Assembly (NCBI GenBank): GCA_021772075.1
Contig: JAETNQ010000023.1
Location: 1 to 54,420, forward strand
DNA: 54,420 nt
From: Lachnospiraceae bacterium
GTDB taxonomy: Bacteria > Bacillota > Clostridia > Lachnospirales > Lachnospiraceae
Direction of reading: 5' to 3'
A program made the translations under genes and the position numbers. The notes under the pieces were generated by a model that did not search any database, was not told the origin of the DNA, and saw only the letters and a program-made list of their open reading frames with translations. Positions 26,939 through 34,589 of this stretch are shown here, piece by piece. Position 1 is the stretch's first letter, and every line of letters starts with the position of its first letter.

Positions 26939-28600
26939 TTATTTTCTTTGATATAAAATATACTCTTCATTTTCATAAACTGGGGTCATCCTCCCGTTCA
27001 CTTCCTCCCACGGGATCGTTCCATATGTATGGTAAAACTCCCAGCGGAAACCGTCTTCCCTGTCTGTCATCATCTCTTTATGAAGCAATACCACATCCGC
27101 TTCTTCTATCGAAGTATTTTCACATTCGATGCCATAATAAAACTTTAAAAGATACTGCTGGTAACAGTCCGTAACGCACAGTTCTTTTTCCTCGCTGATA
27201 TCTGCCCGTTCCAATGCGTCTCTCGCATAATACTCCGACATGCCGTACTCATTGTTGTAGCCTCTGGACAACAGCAGCAAAACCGCCAACAGCGTAATGG
27301 CCGCTGATGGAACCGCCTTTATGCAGATGCCGGGCAATCCTTTTCGGCCAGCCGCCGGAAACTTTCCTTCACACCATCCCCAAAAGCGCTTCCAATACCC
27401 GCTCTCTCCGATGCCCTGCAGCAGAAGGCACATCAGAATCGCCAGCGGAATTCCCATATAAGAAAATACCCGAAAATAGGGCAATGCGTTTTGGACAATC
27501 AGGAAGGCCGGCGTCATCACAAGCAAAATGCCCACGAACAACAACAAGAAAAAGCGTTCTTTCCTCCCTTCCTTATATTCCTTCCGCGCCCGCCAGGCAG
27601 TATAAACAATGCCGAATGCCGCTGACGCAAGCAGGAATATTTTGCCGTTCGGATAGTACAGATTAAAAAGAGAACGCAGCCAGCCTGCCAGCCTCGTAAA
27701 GTATCCGTCCCTTCCCACGCTTTGGATATAGGGTGTTTCCAGCATATAATCCATACCGGTCCTGACGGCCAGAACCGGCGCCGAACGGATGATGCTTATA
27801 TGCCCCTGCCCGTAAAAAACTCCGCCTTCCGCCTTGCTTAGCAAATTGGAGCCGATCGCGAGCCATATGACGGCGTATAAAAAGACCGTTGAAAACGCCG
27901 CTGCCATGCCGCTAATGACCAAATATGCCAGAGACCTGATTTTTTTATAAAAAAGAAGGAACAGCCCTCCCGCTATGCATACCGGAATTACCCAGTAAAC
28001 GCTGCTTGGAAGGATATACAGCCCTAACGTCAGGGAAACGGCAAATACTACATAGTATTTGATATCTTTTTTTGTACCCTCCCCCTCCTTCCAGCCGATC
28101 TCCTGTATCATGGAGACGGCGGCAAGAAAACAAGTGGCGGCCAGCGTATAACCCCTTCCCTGCACTGCAAGCTGGTTGACTAGGTTCATGCAGGAATAGA
28201 AAACCACCGAGCGAAATGCCCAGCCGGAAGATAAACATTTTCTGCCTATGCGGTATAAAAGAGCCAGATTCGCCAAGGCTGCTATGTAAGACATTCCCCT
28301 TAAGCCAATCACAGGACTGCCAAACAGATCCAGGAAGCCGGAAAGCACCGAATAACCGACATGGTTATTCGGCAGGGGCCAATGGACCGCCGCATAAACC
28401 GGCCCCCTGCTGATAAAATAATAATAAGTATAAAGTTCGTCGTACCAAGGGGTCAGATGGAACATCCGAAAGCCATAATAGACGGCCATCCATAAAAACC
28501 AGGCCAGGAACCACCGGTCCTCCTGATCCCTTATCCATCTTTTATTTACGGACTCTTTCCACAAGCAAATCACCCATCTTTGAACAGGACACCTGTTCAC
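26939..28600 (-). CDS. multi-pass membrane glycosyltransferase-like protein (GT39/ArnT type)
   Basis: The 553-aa product has about ten hydrophobic helices and, after the first helix, the motif [16 protein letters not shown], whose Asp-Glu pair in the first external loop matches the catalytic loop of lipid-linked sugar transferases of the PMT/ArnT/GT39 group. The C-terminal 100 residues are soluble and end [10 protein letters not shown]. The start is uncertain: the frame opens with GTG at 28600 inside leuB, another GTG lies at 28573, and the first ATG is after the first helix. It interrupts the leuB-ilvD neighbourhood. Which sugar or acceptor it uses is not visible. Confidence 0.72.
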   Translation of the reverse strand: MNRCPVQRWVICLWKESVNKRWIRDQEDRWFLAWFLWMAVYYGFRMFHLTPWYDELYTYYYFISRGPVYAAVHWPLPNNHVGYSVLSGFLDLFGSPVIGLRGMSYIAALANLALLYRIGRKCLSSGWAFRSVVFYSCMNLVNQLAVQGRGYTLAATCFLAAVSMIQEIGWKEGEGTKKDIKYYVVFAVSLTLGLYILPSSVYWVIPVCIAGGLFLLFYKKIRSLAYLVISGMAAAFSTVFLYAVIWLAIGSNLLSKAEGGVFYGQGHISIIRSAPVLAVRTGMDYMLETPYIQSVGRDGYFTRLAGWLRSLFNLYYPNGKIFLLASAAFGIVYTAWRARKEYKEGRKERFFLLLFVGILLVMTPAFLIVQNALPYFRVFSYMGIPLAILMCLLLQGIGESGYWKRFWGWCEGKFPAAGRKGLPGICIKAVPSAAITLLAVLLLLSRGYNNEYGMSEYYARDALERADISEEKELCVTDCYQQYLLKFYYGIECENTSIEEADVVLLHKEMMTDREDGFRWEFYHTYGTIPWEEVNGRMTPVYENEEYILYQRK

Positions 28601-29630
28601 ATCCTTCCGACATGATATCCGCCGTCCTGTAACCTTCCTTCAGTACTTCTTTCACCGCCGCTTCCACGGCATCCGCTTCTTCATCCAAATCAAAAGAATA
28701 CCGTAACATCATTGCCGCCGATAAAATCGTCGCTATCGGATTCGCAATATCTTTCCCCGCAATATCCGGCGCGGAACCATGGCTCGGCTCATAAAGGCCG
28801 AACTTCGTATCGTTCAGCGAAGCCGATGCCAGCATTCCGATGGATCCCGTCACCATGCTTGCCTCATCGGAAAGAATATCCCCGAACATATTCTCCGTCA
28901 GAATCACATCGAACTGGGCCGGATCCCTTACAAGCTGCATCGCGCAGTTGTCTACCAGCATATGTTCCAGCTCCACATCAGGATAATCTTTCGCCACTTC
29001 CTCCACCACGCTTCTCCAAAGCCTGGAAGAATCCAGCACATTCGCTTTATCCACGCTGGTCACTTTCTTTTTTCTCTTTCTCGCAATATCGAATCCCTTT
29101 ACCGCGATACGGCGAATCTCATTTTCGTCATAAGACAAGGTATCGATGGCTTTCCTTACTCCGTTTTCTTCCACCGTCTTTCTTTCCCCGAAGTAAAGCC
29201 CCCCTGTCAGCTCCCTCATAATCAGCATATCAAATCCTCTGTCGCTGATCTCCGTCTTTAACGGGCAGGCTCCTGCCAGTTCCTCATATAAAACTGCCGG
29301 ACGCAGATTGGCAAAAAGGTTCAACGCCTTGCGGATGCCCAGAAGCCCCGCCTCCGGACGCAGATTGGGAGGCAGTTTATACCAAGGGGATGTAGTCGTA
29401 TCTCCGCCGATCGATCCCATCAGCACCGCATCCGCCGCTTTTGCCACAGCAACCGCCTCTTCCGTCAGAGGCACCCCATGCACGTCGATAGAAGCTCCTC
29501 CCATCAAAATATCCGTATATTTTATTTCATGACCGTAGCTTCGCGCCACCTTATCCAATACCTTTTTTGCTTCCCTTATGATTTCCGGCCCGATGCCGTC
29601 GCCCGGGATACATGTGATCTTTAATTCCAT
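28542..29630 (-). CDS. leuB: 3-isopropylmalate dehydrogenase
   Basis: LeuB oxidises and decarboxylates 3-isopropylmalate for leucine synthesis. The 362-aa protein begins [18 protein letters not shown] and has [39 protein letters not shown], the [14 protein letters not shown] motif, metal ligands in [15 protein letters not shown], and [18 protein letters not shown]. The ATG at 29630 has AGGAG 11 nt before it; an upstream GTG sits too near the SD. It heads the leuB-GT-ilvD-ilvB-ldt run. leuA, leuC and leuD are not in the window. Confidence 0.96.
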   Translation of the reverse strand: MELKITCIPGDGIGPEIIREAKKVLDKVARSYGHEIKYTDILMGGASIDVHGVPLTEEAVAVAKAADAVLMGSIGGDTTTSPWYKLPPNLRPEAGLLGIRKALNLFANLRPAVLYEELAGACPLKTEISDRGFDMLIMRELTGGLYFGERKTVEENGVRKAIDTLSYDENEIRRIAVKGFDIARKRKKKVTSVDKANVLDSSRLWRSVVEEVAKDYPDVELEHMLVDNCAMQLVRDPAQFDVILTENMFGDILSDEASMVTGSIGMLASASLNDTKFGLYEPSHGSAPDIAGKDIANPIATILSAAMMLRYSFDLDEEADAVEAAVKEVLKEGYRTADIMSEGCEQVSCSKMGDLLVERVRK

Positions 29631-29692
29631 CGCCCTGCCCACTCCTTACATTCATTCTTTGCCATAGTAAAGTATAAAAGCCTACTTGTATC

Positions 29693-29721
29693 ATAATATC
29701 GTATATTACATAAAAATTCAA
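29693..29721 (-). promoter_or_regulatory. promoter of the leuB-ilvD-ilvB run
   Basis: TTGAAT (29716-29721), 17 bp, TATTAT (29693-29698) on the minus strand, about 55 bp before leuB. I see neither a leader peptide with Leu/Val/Ile codons nor a T-box between promoter and gene. Confidence 0.75.
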
Positions 29722-29738
29722 GTCTGTCGTAAAACGTT

Positions 29739-29790
29739 AAAAAACGCCAATGCCTTCAGACTTTCTAACCTCCTGGGGATCGACGTTTTT
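29739..29790 (-). terminator. intrinsic terminator after yajC
   Basis: AAAAACGTCGAT and ATTGGCGTTTTT form a 12-bp stem (two G-U) around a 27-nt loop on the minus strand and end in a T-run. It separates yajC from leuB. Confidence 0.75.
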
Positions 29791-29809
29791 CAGATCTTAT
29801 CGTAATATT

Positions 29810-30130
29810 TTATTTTCCTTCCGTTTCCGGTTTTTCTACTTGCGCGATCGCTGATTTCTGCATCGGGATACGGCAGTTTTTATTATTACCGAATTCCACG
29901 ATAACCGTATCATCTGTAATATCAATAATAATCCCGTACATACCGCTGCTTGTCAGCACGCAATCACCTATTTCAAGCGCTGCCAGCATAGCCGCCATTT
30001 TTTTCTGTTCCTTTTTCTGCGGACGGAGCATGACAAAATAAAATACAGCGATAATCAATACAATCTCTATGATCATCAACGTTCCCATTCCGTCTCCGGC
30101 TGCTGCGCCTTCTGTCAACAATATACCCAT
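29810..30130 (-). CDS. yajC: Sec accessory protein YajC
   Basis: YajC is a small membrane protein linked to the SecDF-YidC part of the translocase. The 106-aa product has a single helix (LMIIEIVLIIAVFYFVM) followed by the signature LRPQKKEQKKMAAMLAALEIGDCVLTSSGMYGII. AGGAGG lies 8 nt before the ATG. It is downstream of tgt, the order found in most bacteria (tgt-yajC-secDF); secDF does not follow here. Confidence 0.95.
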   Translation of the reverse strand: MGILLTEGAAAGDGMGTLMIIEIVLIIAVFYFVMLRPQKKEQKKMAAMLAALEIGDCVLTSSGMYGIIIDITDDTVIVEFGNNKNCRIPMQKSAIAQVEKPETEGK

Positions 30131-30186
30131 TCGTAATTCCTCCTAAAATTTATCCTAACTTCGGCTTCAAAAATGACCTAATAGAT

Positions 30187-30215
30187 ATCATACACAAATT
30201 CGCTGCATAAAACAA
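30187..30215 (-). promoter_or_regulatory. promoter of yajC
   Basis: TTGTTT (30210-30215), 17 bp, TATGAT (30187-30192) on the minus strand, in the gap between tgt and yajC. The palindrome at 30233-30257 lies 17 bp upstream of the -35. Confidence 0.65.
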
Positions 30216-30232
30216 GCCTTTTTATTATTTTA

Positions 30233-30257
30233 TCAGTGAAACAAATTGTTTCACTGA
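30233..30257. promoter_or_regulatory. 25-bp perfect palindrome upstream of yajC
   Basis: TCAGTGAAACAA and TTGTTTCACTGA are perfect 12-bp inverse copies around one central A. A one-base centre makes a poor RNA hairpin and a good binding site for a dimeric repressor or activator. There is no T-run on the minus strand, so it is not a usual tgt terminator. The GAAAC...GTTTC core resembles sites of several TetR-type proteins; no regulator can be named. Confidence 0.7.
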
Positions 30258-30266
30258 AATCGATTT

Positions 30267-31394
30267 TTACAAAGCCCCCATCCTTTCCAGTTTGTCCTTT
30301 TTGTACGCCGCAAAGCGTCCCTGGTCCAGAGCGTCCCTGATCTCCTCCATCATGGTATTATAAAAATAAAGATTGTGCAGCACGCAAAGACGCATCCCCA
30401 GCATTTCTTTCGCCTTCAGCAAATGGCGGATATAAGCTCTGGAATAACGGCGGCAGGCCGGACAGCCGCAGCCTTCCTCGATAGGCCGGTCGTCGGTTTC
30501 GTATTTCGCGTTAAACAAATTAATTTTCCCGTAATTGGTATAGAGGTGTCCATGCCTTCCGTTCCTGCTCGGATATACGCAGTCAAAAAAGTCCACCCCG
30601 CGTTCCACGCCCTCCAGAATATTCGCCGGAGTTCCCACGCCCATCAGGTACGTCGGTTTTTCCAGCGGAAGATAGGGAACGGTTTCTTCCAATATATGAT
30701 ACATTTCTTCATGGCTCTCCCCTACCGCCAGTCCGCCGATGGCATAGCCGTCCAATTCCATTTCCGCAATCTGTTTGGCATGTTCGATGCGGATATCCGC
30801 AAAAACCGCACCCTGGTTAATGGCAAAAAGCATCTGCCGGCGGTTGATCGTATCGTCCAAACCGTTTAACCGTTCCATTTCTTTTTTACAGCGTCCCAGC
30901 CAGCGGGTCGTTCGATCCACGGATGCCTGGACATAATCTCTGTCTGCACGGCTGGAAGGACATTCGTCAAAAGCCATGGCAATTGTAGAAGCCAGATTGG
31001 ATTGTATCCGCATGCTTTCCTCCGGCCCCATAAAAATCTTCCTGCCGTCCACATGGGAGCGGAAATATACCCCTTCCTCTTTGATCTTGCGCAGCGATGC
31101 CAGGGAAAATACCTGGAATCCGCCGGAATCCGTCAAAATGGGGTTATTCCATGACATAAATCGATGGAGGCCTCCCATTTTTTTCACGATTTCATCTCCC
31201 GGCCTCACATGGAGATGGTAAGTATTGGACAATTCCACCTGGGTTTTGATTCCCTCCAGGTCTTCCGTGGAAACCGCCCCCTTGATAGCCGCTGCCGTAC
31301 CCACATTCATAAACACCGGCGTCTGAATGATGCCATGCACCGTATGAAATTCCCCTCTTTTTGCTCTGCCTTCCTGTTTTAACAATCGATACAT
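30267..31394 (-). CDS. tgt: queuine (preQ1) tRNA-ribosyltransferase
   Basis: Tgt exchanges guanine-34 in tRNAs for Asp, Asn, His and Tyr with preQ1. The 375-aa protein has TVHGIIQTPVFMNVGTAAAIK, the catalytic DSGGFQVFSLA, the second aspartate in FFDCVYPSRNGRHGH, and the zinc ligands CGCPACRRYSRAYIRH near the C terminus. The start ATG gives the standard MYRLLKQEGRAKRGE. queA is not adjacent. Confidence 0.96.
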   Translation of the reverse strand: MYRLLKQEGRAKRGEFHTVHGIIQTPVFMNVGTAAAIKGAVSTEDLEGIKTQVELSNTYHLHVRPGDEIVKKMGGLHRFMSWNNPILTDSGGFQVFSLASLRKIKEEGVYFRSHVDGRKIFMGPEESMRIQSNLASTIAMAFDECPSSRADRDYVQASVDRTTRWLGRCKKEMERLNGLDDTINRRQMLFAINQGAVFADIRIEHAKQIAEMELDGYAIGGLAVGESHEEMYHILEETVPYLPLEKPTYLMGVGTPANILEGVERGVDFFDCVYPSRNGRHGHLYTNYGKINLFNAKYETDDRPIEEGCGCPACRRYSRAYIRHLLKAKEMLGMRLCVLHNLYFYNTMMEEIRDALDQGRFAAYKKDKLERMGAL

Positions 31395-31474
31395 ATTTTT
31401 TTCTTTTCCTTTTCTCTTTTTCTATTCTTCCCGGCTGAAAAAATTTATATCCGGGCAAAACTCCCTGTTTTTCC

Positions 31475-32554
31475 TTATGGATTGCATCTGCCGCATGGCG
31501 CATATCCCTGGGCGATGATCTCTTCCCGGCTTTGTGTAGAATCGTTCCGGTTTTCTGTCGGCAGGGAATCACAAGACAACCTATGGAATTTTTTTGTTTT
31601 TGTATTCAATATGTAGGTTATTTCCTTCATACCCTGCTCCGCCTTTTTACCAGAACCCGTCCCAACGGGTTCTCCCGCTTTCCATGTATCGGAAGGAGAC
31701 GCATTCCAGGTAATCGTGCTTCCATCCGAAAGCGCAATGAGCGACCCCTGCTCATCCGTGCGGAACACTTTGATCCCCAGCCCCCGGAATGTATTCAACG
31801 TGGCCGCATGGGGATGGCCATATTCATTATCTTCCCCGCAGCTTATCACCGCATATTCCGGGTGAACCATAGCAACAAAATCGTCCGTCGAAGCAGTCCG
31901 GCTTCCATGATGTCCGGCTTTCAGCACATCGGCAGATAGATCCATTCCGCTATCGATCATATCTTTTTCTGCTTCTTCCTCTGCATCCCCGGTAAACACA
32001 AATTTTTTATCGCCGTGTTCCAGCAAAATGCCCACCGAATAGTTATTTGCCTCATCCCCATAATCATCTTTATTGGGAGCGATAATGGTGAATCCTGCGT
32101 CTCCCAGCCGATAATAATCCCCCACCTTCGGTTCCGTGACCTGATAATGCTTATAATCCAAAGCCCGGACTACATCCCGGTAAGAGGCCGTATCCTTGCT
32201 GTAATTCGGCATAATGACCGTACCAATATCATATTTGGTGATAATGACATCCGCCCCGCCGCAATGATCGGAATCCGGATGCGTGACGATCAGATAGTCC
32301 AGCGCCTTTACACCCTGTTTTCTCAGATAATTCTGAACCAAAACGCCCTTATCATTCTCCCCTGCATCAATGAGCATGGCCTGTCCGCCGCATTTGACCA
32401 GCGTGGCATCCCCCTGTCCCACATCAATGAAATGTACCTCCAGTTCTTCGATCTTTTCCGCCGAACCGGATTGCCCCTTTGCTGCCGGCGTACTGCCGCA
32501 TGCCGAAAGCATTATAAGGAACGCGGAGCATAAGACCAACCATCCTTTCTTCAT
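31475..32554 (-). CDS. secreted metallo-beta-lactamase-fold lipoprotein, ComEC/Rec2-type, with Cys-rich C-terminal module
   Basis: The 359-aa product is a lipoprotein (lipobox LSAC, Cys19). Residues about 38-280 form a metallo-beta-lactamase fold of the ComEC C-terminal class: HFIDVGQGDATLV, THPDSDHCGG (H92, D94, D96, H97), FTGDAEEEAE and KAGHHGSRTASTDDF. ComEC-like free hydrolases of this type are thought to degrade DNA or other phosphodiesters outside the cell. The last 50 residues (YILNTKTKKFHRLSCDSL...YAPCGRC) are a small zinc-ribbon-like module like that of Ada, frequent on such secreted proteins. The ATG at 32554 has GGAGG 7 nt upstream. It is between tgt and the small helical gene. Confidence 0.87.
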   Translation of the reverse strand: MKKGWLVLCSAFLIMLSACGSTPAAKGQSGSAEKIEELEVHFIDVGQGDATLVKCGGQAMLIDAGENDKGVLVQNYLRKQGVKALDYLIVTHPDSDHCGGADVIITKYDIGTVIMPNYSKDTASYRDVVRALDYKHYQVTEPKVGDYYRLGDAGFTIIAPNKDDYGDEANNYSVGILLEHGDKKFVFTGDAEEEAEKDMIDSGMDLSADVLKAGHHGSRTASTDDFVAMVHPEYAVISCGEDNEYGHPHAATLNTFRGLGIKVFRTDEQGSLIALSDGSTITWNASPSDTWKAGEPVGTGSGKKAEQGMKEITYILNTKTKKFHRLSCDSLPTENRNDSTQSREEIIAQGYAPCGRCNP

Positions 32555-32616
32555 CACTTACCTCCGTTCATCGTATCCTTTTTAAACTAATCATTAATTT
32601 TAGGTTATACAACTAT

Positions 32617-32642
32617 AGCCAGTCCGCTAATTCGGACTGGCT
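32617..32642. terminator. hairpin between the small helical gene and the MBL lipoprotein gene
   Basis: AGCCAGTCCG and CGGACTGGCT, 10 bp perfect, loop of 6. The T-run after it is poor on the minus strand (ATAGTTG) and weak on plus, so termination is plausible but may be partial. Confidence 0.55.
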
Positions 32643-32672
32643 TTATTGCTTCCATTATAAACAGTTCGCCAA

Positions 32673-32894
32673 TTACTGAAACATCCCCTTTAAAGCATTA
32701 GCCGCTTTAGATACACCGTCTATCGTCAGTTTTGCCTTTACGCCATCCATAATCTTCATAACAACATCATCCGGCAGATCAACGCCGATTACTTTTTCAA
32801 TTACCTTTACAGGCTCTTTTTCAAATTCTTCTTTAATATTGGGATTCTTGGAAATTTCTTCTACCATCTTATTCATCTGTTCTTTAATATCCAT
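32673..32894 (-). CDS. small helical protein, unknown function
   Basis: A 73-aa cytosolic protein, MDIKEQMNKMVEEISKNPNIK..., with a conserved-looking middle (VIEKVIGVDLPDDVVMKIMDGVKAKL) and end SKAANALKGMF. The plan of a short acidic helix, an LPDDVV turn and an amphipathic C-terminal helix recalls small proteins common in Lachnospiraceae; it also loosely resembles Nif11-type leader regions, but it has no GG cleavage site or cysteine core. GGAGG lies 8 nt before the ATG at 32894. It is preceded by tRNA-Glu. Confidence 0.72.
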   Translation of the reverse strand: MDIKEQMNKMVEEISKNPNIKEEFEKEPVKVIEKVIGVDLPDDVVMKIMDGVKAKLTIDGVSKAANALKGMFQ

Positions 32895-33000
32895 CATTGA
32901 TTCCTCCATTATTAATGTCCTGACAAAATAAAAATGCTACAAACCACATAAAACGAGGGTTTCCAGCATTCTTAGGGTTGGGCTGTTCAAAAACAGTCAA

Positions 33001-33072
33001 CAGCTCGTAGGGGAATCGAACCCCTGTTTCCGCCGTGAGAGGGCGGCGTCTTGACCGCTTGACCAACGAGCC
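33001..33072 (-). tRNA. tRNA-Glu(CTC)
   Basis: Acceptor GGCTCGT/ACGAGCT (first pair G-U), D-arm with TTGGTCAAGCGGTCAAG, anticodon stem CCGCC/GGCGG with loop CTCTCAC (anticodon CTC, codon GAG), T-arm CAGGGG-TTCGATT-CCCCT, discriminator G. CCA is not encoded. The G1-U72 pair is unusual for tRNA-Glu; length 72 nt. Confidence 0.95.
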
Positions 33073-33201
33073 ATATCTGCAAATAAATAAAACTCTTTTG
33101 TCCGCTTTATTCATTTGCCGACTTGCTTATTTTATTATAAAACAAAAAATAATGCAAGCATTTTTTTTATTTTTCCTCAAAATTTTCCTATATCTGTTTT
33201 T

Positions 33202-33567
33202 TTACTCGCTTTTCAGCACACGCCTTATCGCACTCAGAATCTGATCCGCATCAAAAGGCTTGGTAATAAAATCATCCGCGCCTTCCTTAATCGACTGCAC
33301 CATTTTCTCTTTCTGCCCTGCCGCAGTTATCATAATCACTTTGGAGTCTCCATCTTCCTTTTTGATACACATCAGAGCTTCTAATCCGTTCATATTGGGC
33401 ATCGTAATATCCATCGTAACCACATCCGGCTCCCGCTCTTTATAAAGGATTACCCCTTCTTCTCCGTTGGATGCCTCCCCGACGATCTCATGCCCTCCCC
33501 CTTCTAAAATCTCCTTTAAAATCTTGCGCGAAGTCCTTGAATCATCCACAATCAAAATTTTCGCCAT
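33202..33567 (-). CDS. cheY: CheY-like single-domain response regulator
   Basis: The 121-aa product is a lone receiver domain: acidic pair D8/D9 in ILIVDDS, phosphorylated Asp53 in TMDITMPNMNG, threonine/alanine switch in MITAAGQ and Lys in TKPFDA. There is no output domain. AGGAG lies before the ATG. The neighbouring upstream gene has a CheX-like phosphatase domain, so the pair probably forms a phospho-switch; no CheA, receptor or flagellar gene is present. Confidence 0.92.
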   Translation of the reverse strand: MAKILIVDDSRTSRKILKEILEGGGHEIVGEASNGEEGVILYKEREPDVVTMDITMPNMNGLEALMCIKKEDGDSKVIMITAAGQKEKMVQSIKEGADDFITKPFDADQILSAIRRVLKSE

Positions 33568-33646
33568 AATTATTTCTCCTCACTTCTATCCTTTGATTAT
33601 TCCACAAAACTTTACTGTCCCTAAAGCATATTATGAAGCATAACGG

Positions 33647-34537
33647 CTATGCTTCCACACGAATCGGCGTATCTGCCGCGATGATAATTCTTACCTTGCG
33701 GTTTTTGATATAAACCGGCACGATCAGCAGTTTGTCCTGCGCCCTTAGCTGTCCGGCTTGGTAATAAGTAGGCGGAATCATATCGACCATAATTCCCTGC
33801 GCGCTGAGCGCGGATGCATAAAGCCCGTTAATACAGTTGATGAACTCGCATACCGCATCGAAAGCGAACAAATCCATGGAAGGAAACTCTTCTTTTGCAA
33901 AAATATCGGCAATGGTCAAAAGATTGCCGTTTTCACCGGCAAGCCCCAACAGCAAAGAATGATCCCCCGTAACGCCCTGCACCGCAATATTTTCGAATTC
34001 ATAACTATAAGAACTGTACGAAGGTTCGATAGATATTTCGCTGTCGATCAGACGTACGATCGTACGTACCGCAACGCCCACCAGACCGGATGCCAGAGCA
34101 TTCTCCGTCCTGACATAAAGCGGAAGCATCCTGTCCATATCCCCGCTCTTGAACGCCTCCAGATCCGTATTGGTAAGGCCGTTTTCACGGCGGTACAGGT
34201 CAATAGCATTTTCTATTTCCTCCAAAGTCATAATGTCTTTTTCTGTCATGGCCTGGATAAAGACCAAATAGGGGTTTCCCTGAAGCTGCAAAAGACGGCT
34301 TACCTGGCTTTCCGTCAAATATCCCATTTCCACCGCGATATCCCCGAACCTCTTATCTTCCAGCGCCTGTTTCCGGTTAATCTTATCCGCCTGCTCCTGG
34401 GTCAGCAGTTTTTCACTGACGGCTATCAATCCAAGCTTTACCCTCACCTTCCTCTGCATGTCCAGAACTTCCTCCAGCGTCTCCTGAGAAATCATTTTCT
34501 GCTCCACTAGAAATCTCCCAAAAATATGACCAAACAT
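33647..34537 (-). CDS. MshEN/GspE-N plus CheX-like two-domain protein
   Basis: The 296-aa protein has an N-terminal region (about 1-90, FGRFLVEQKMISQETLEEVLDMQRK...FGDIAVEMGYLTESQVSRLLQLQG) of the type found at the N terminus of GspE/PilB ATPases (MshEN-like, in some cases a c-di-GMP binder). The C-terminal half (about 150-290) matches the CheX/CheC fold with an EFINCINGLYAS helix like the ExxN phosphatase motif. So it may sense a signal and dephosphorylate CheY next door. The start has GGGAGG 6 nt before. Domain calls are by pattern, the signal unknown. Confidence 0.75.
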   Translation of the reverse strand: MFGHIFGRFLVEQKMISQETLEEVLDMQRKVRVKLGLIAVSEKLLTQEQADKINRKQALEDKRFGDIAVEMGYLTESQVSRLLQLQGNPYLVFIQAMTEKDIMTLEEIENAIDLYRRENGLTNTDLEAFKSGDMDRMLPLYVRTENALASGLVGVAVRTIVRLIDSEISIEPSYSSYSYEFENIAVQGVTGDHSLLLGLAGENGNLLTIADIFAKEEFPSMDLFAFDAVCEFINCINGLYASALSAQGIMVDMIPPTYYQAGQLRAQDKLLIVPVYIKNRKVRIIIAADTPIRVEA

Positions 34538-34589
34538 AAATACCCTCCCGCATGTCGCATTCCATAAAATTATTACTATTATAGTCTAT

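Noticed and set aside
29631-29740. Leader peptide attenuator or T-box before leuB
   Set aside because: No run of Leu/Ile/Val codons, no T-box motif and no terminator/antiterminator pair between promoter and gene.
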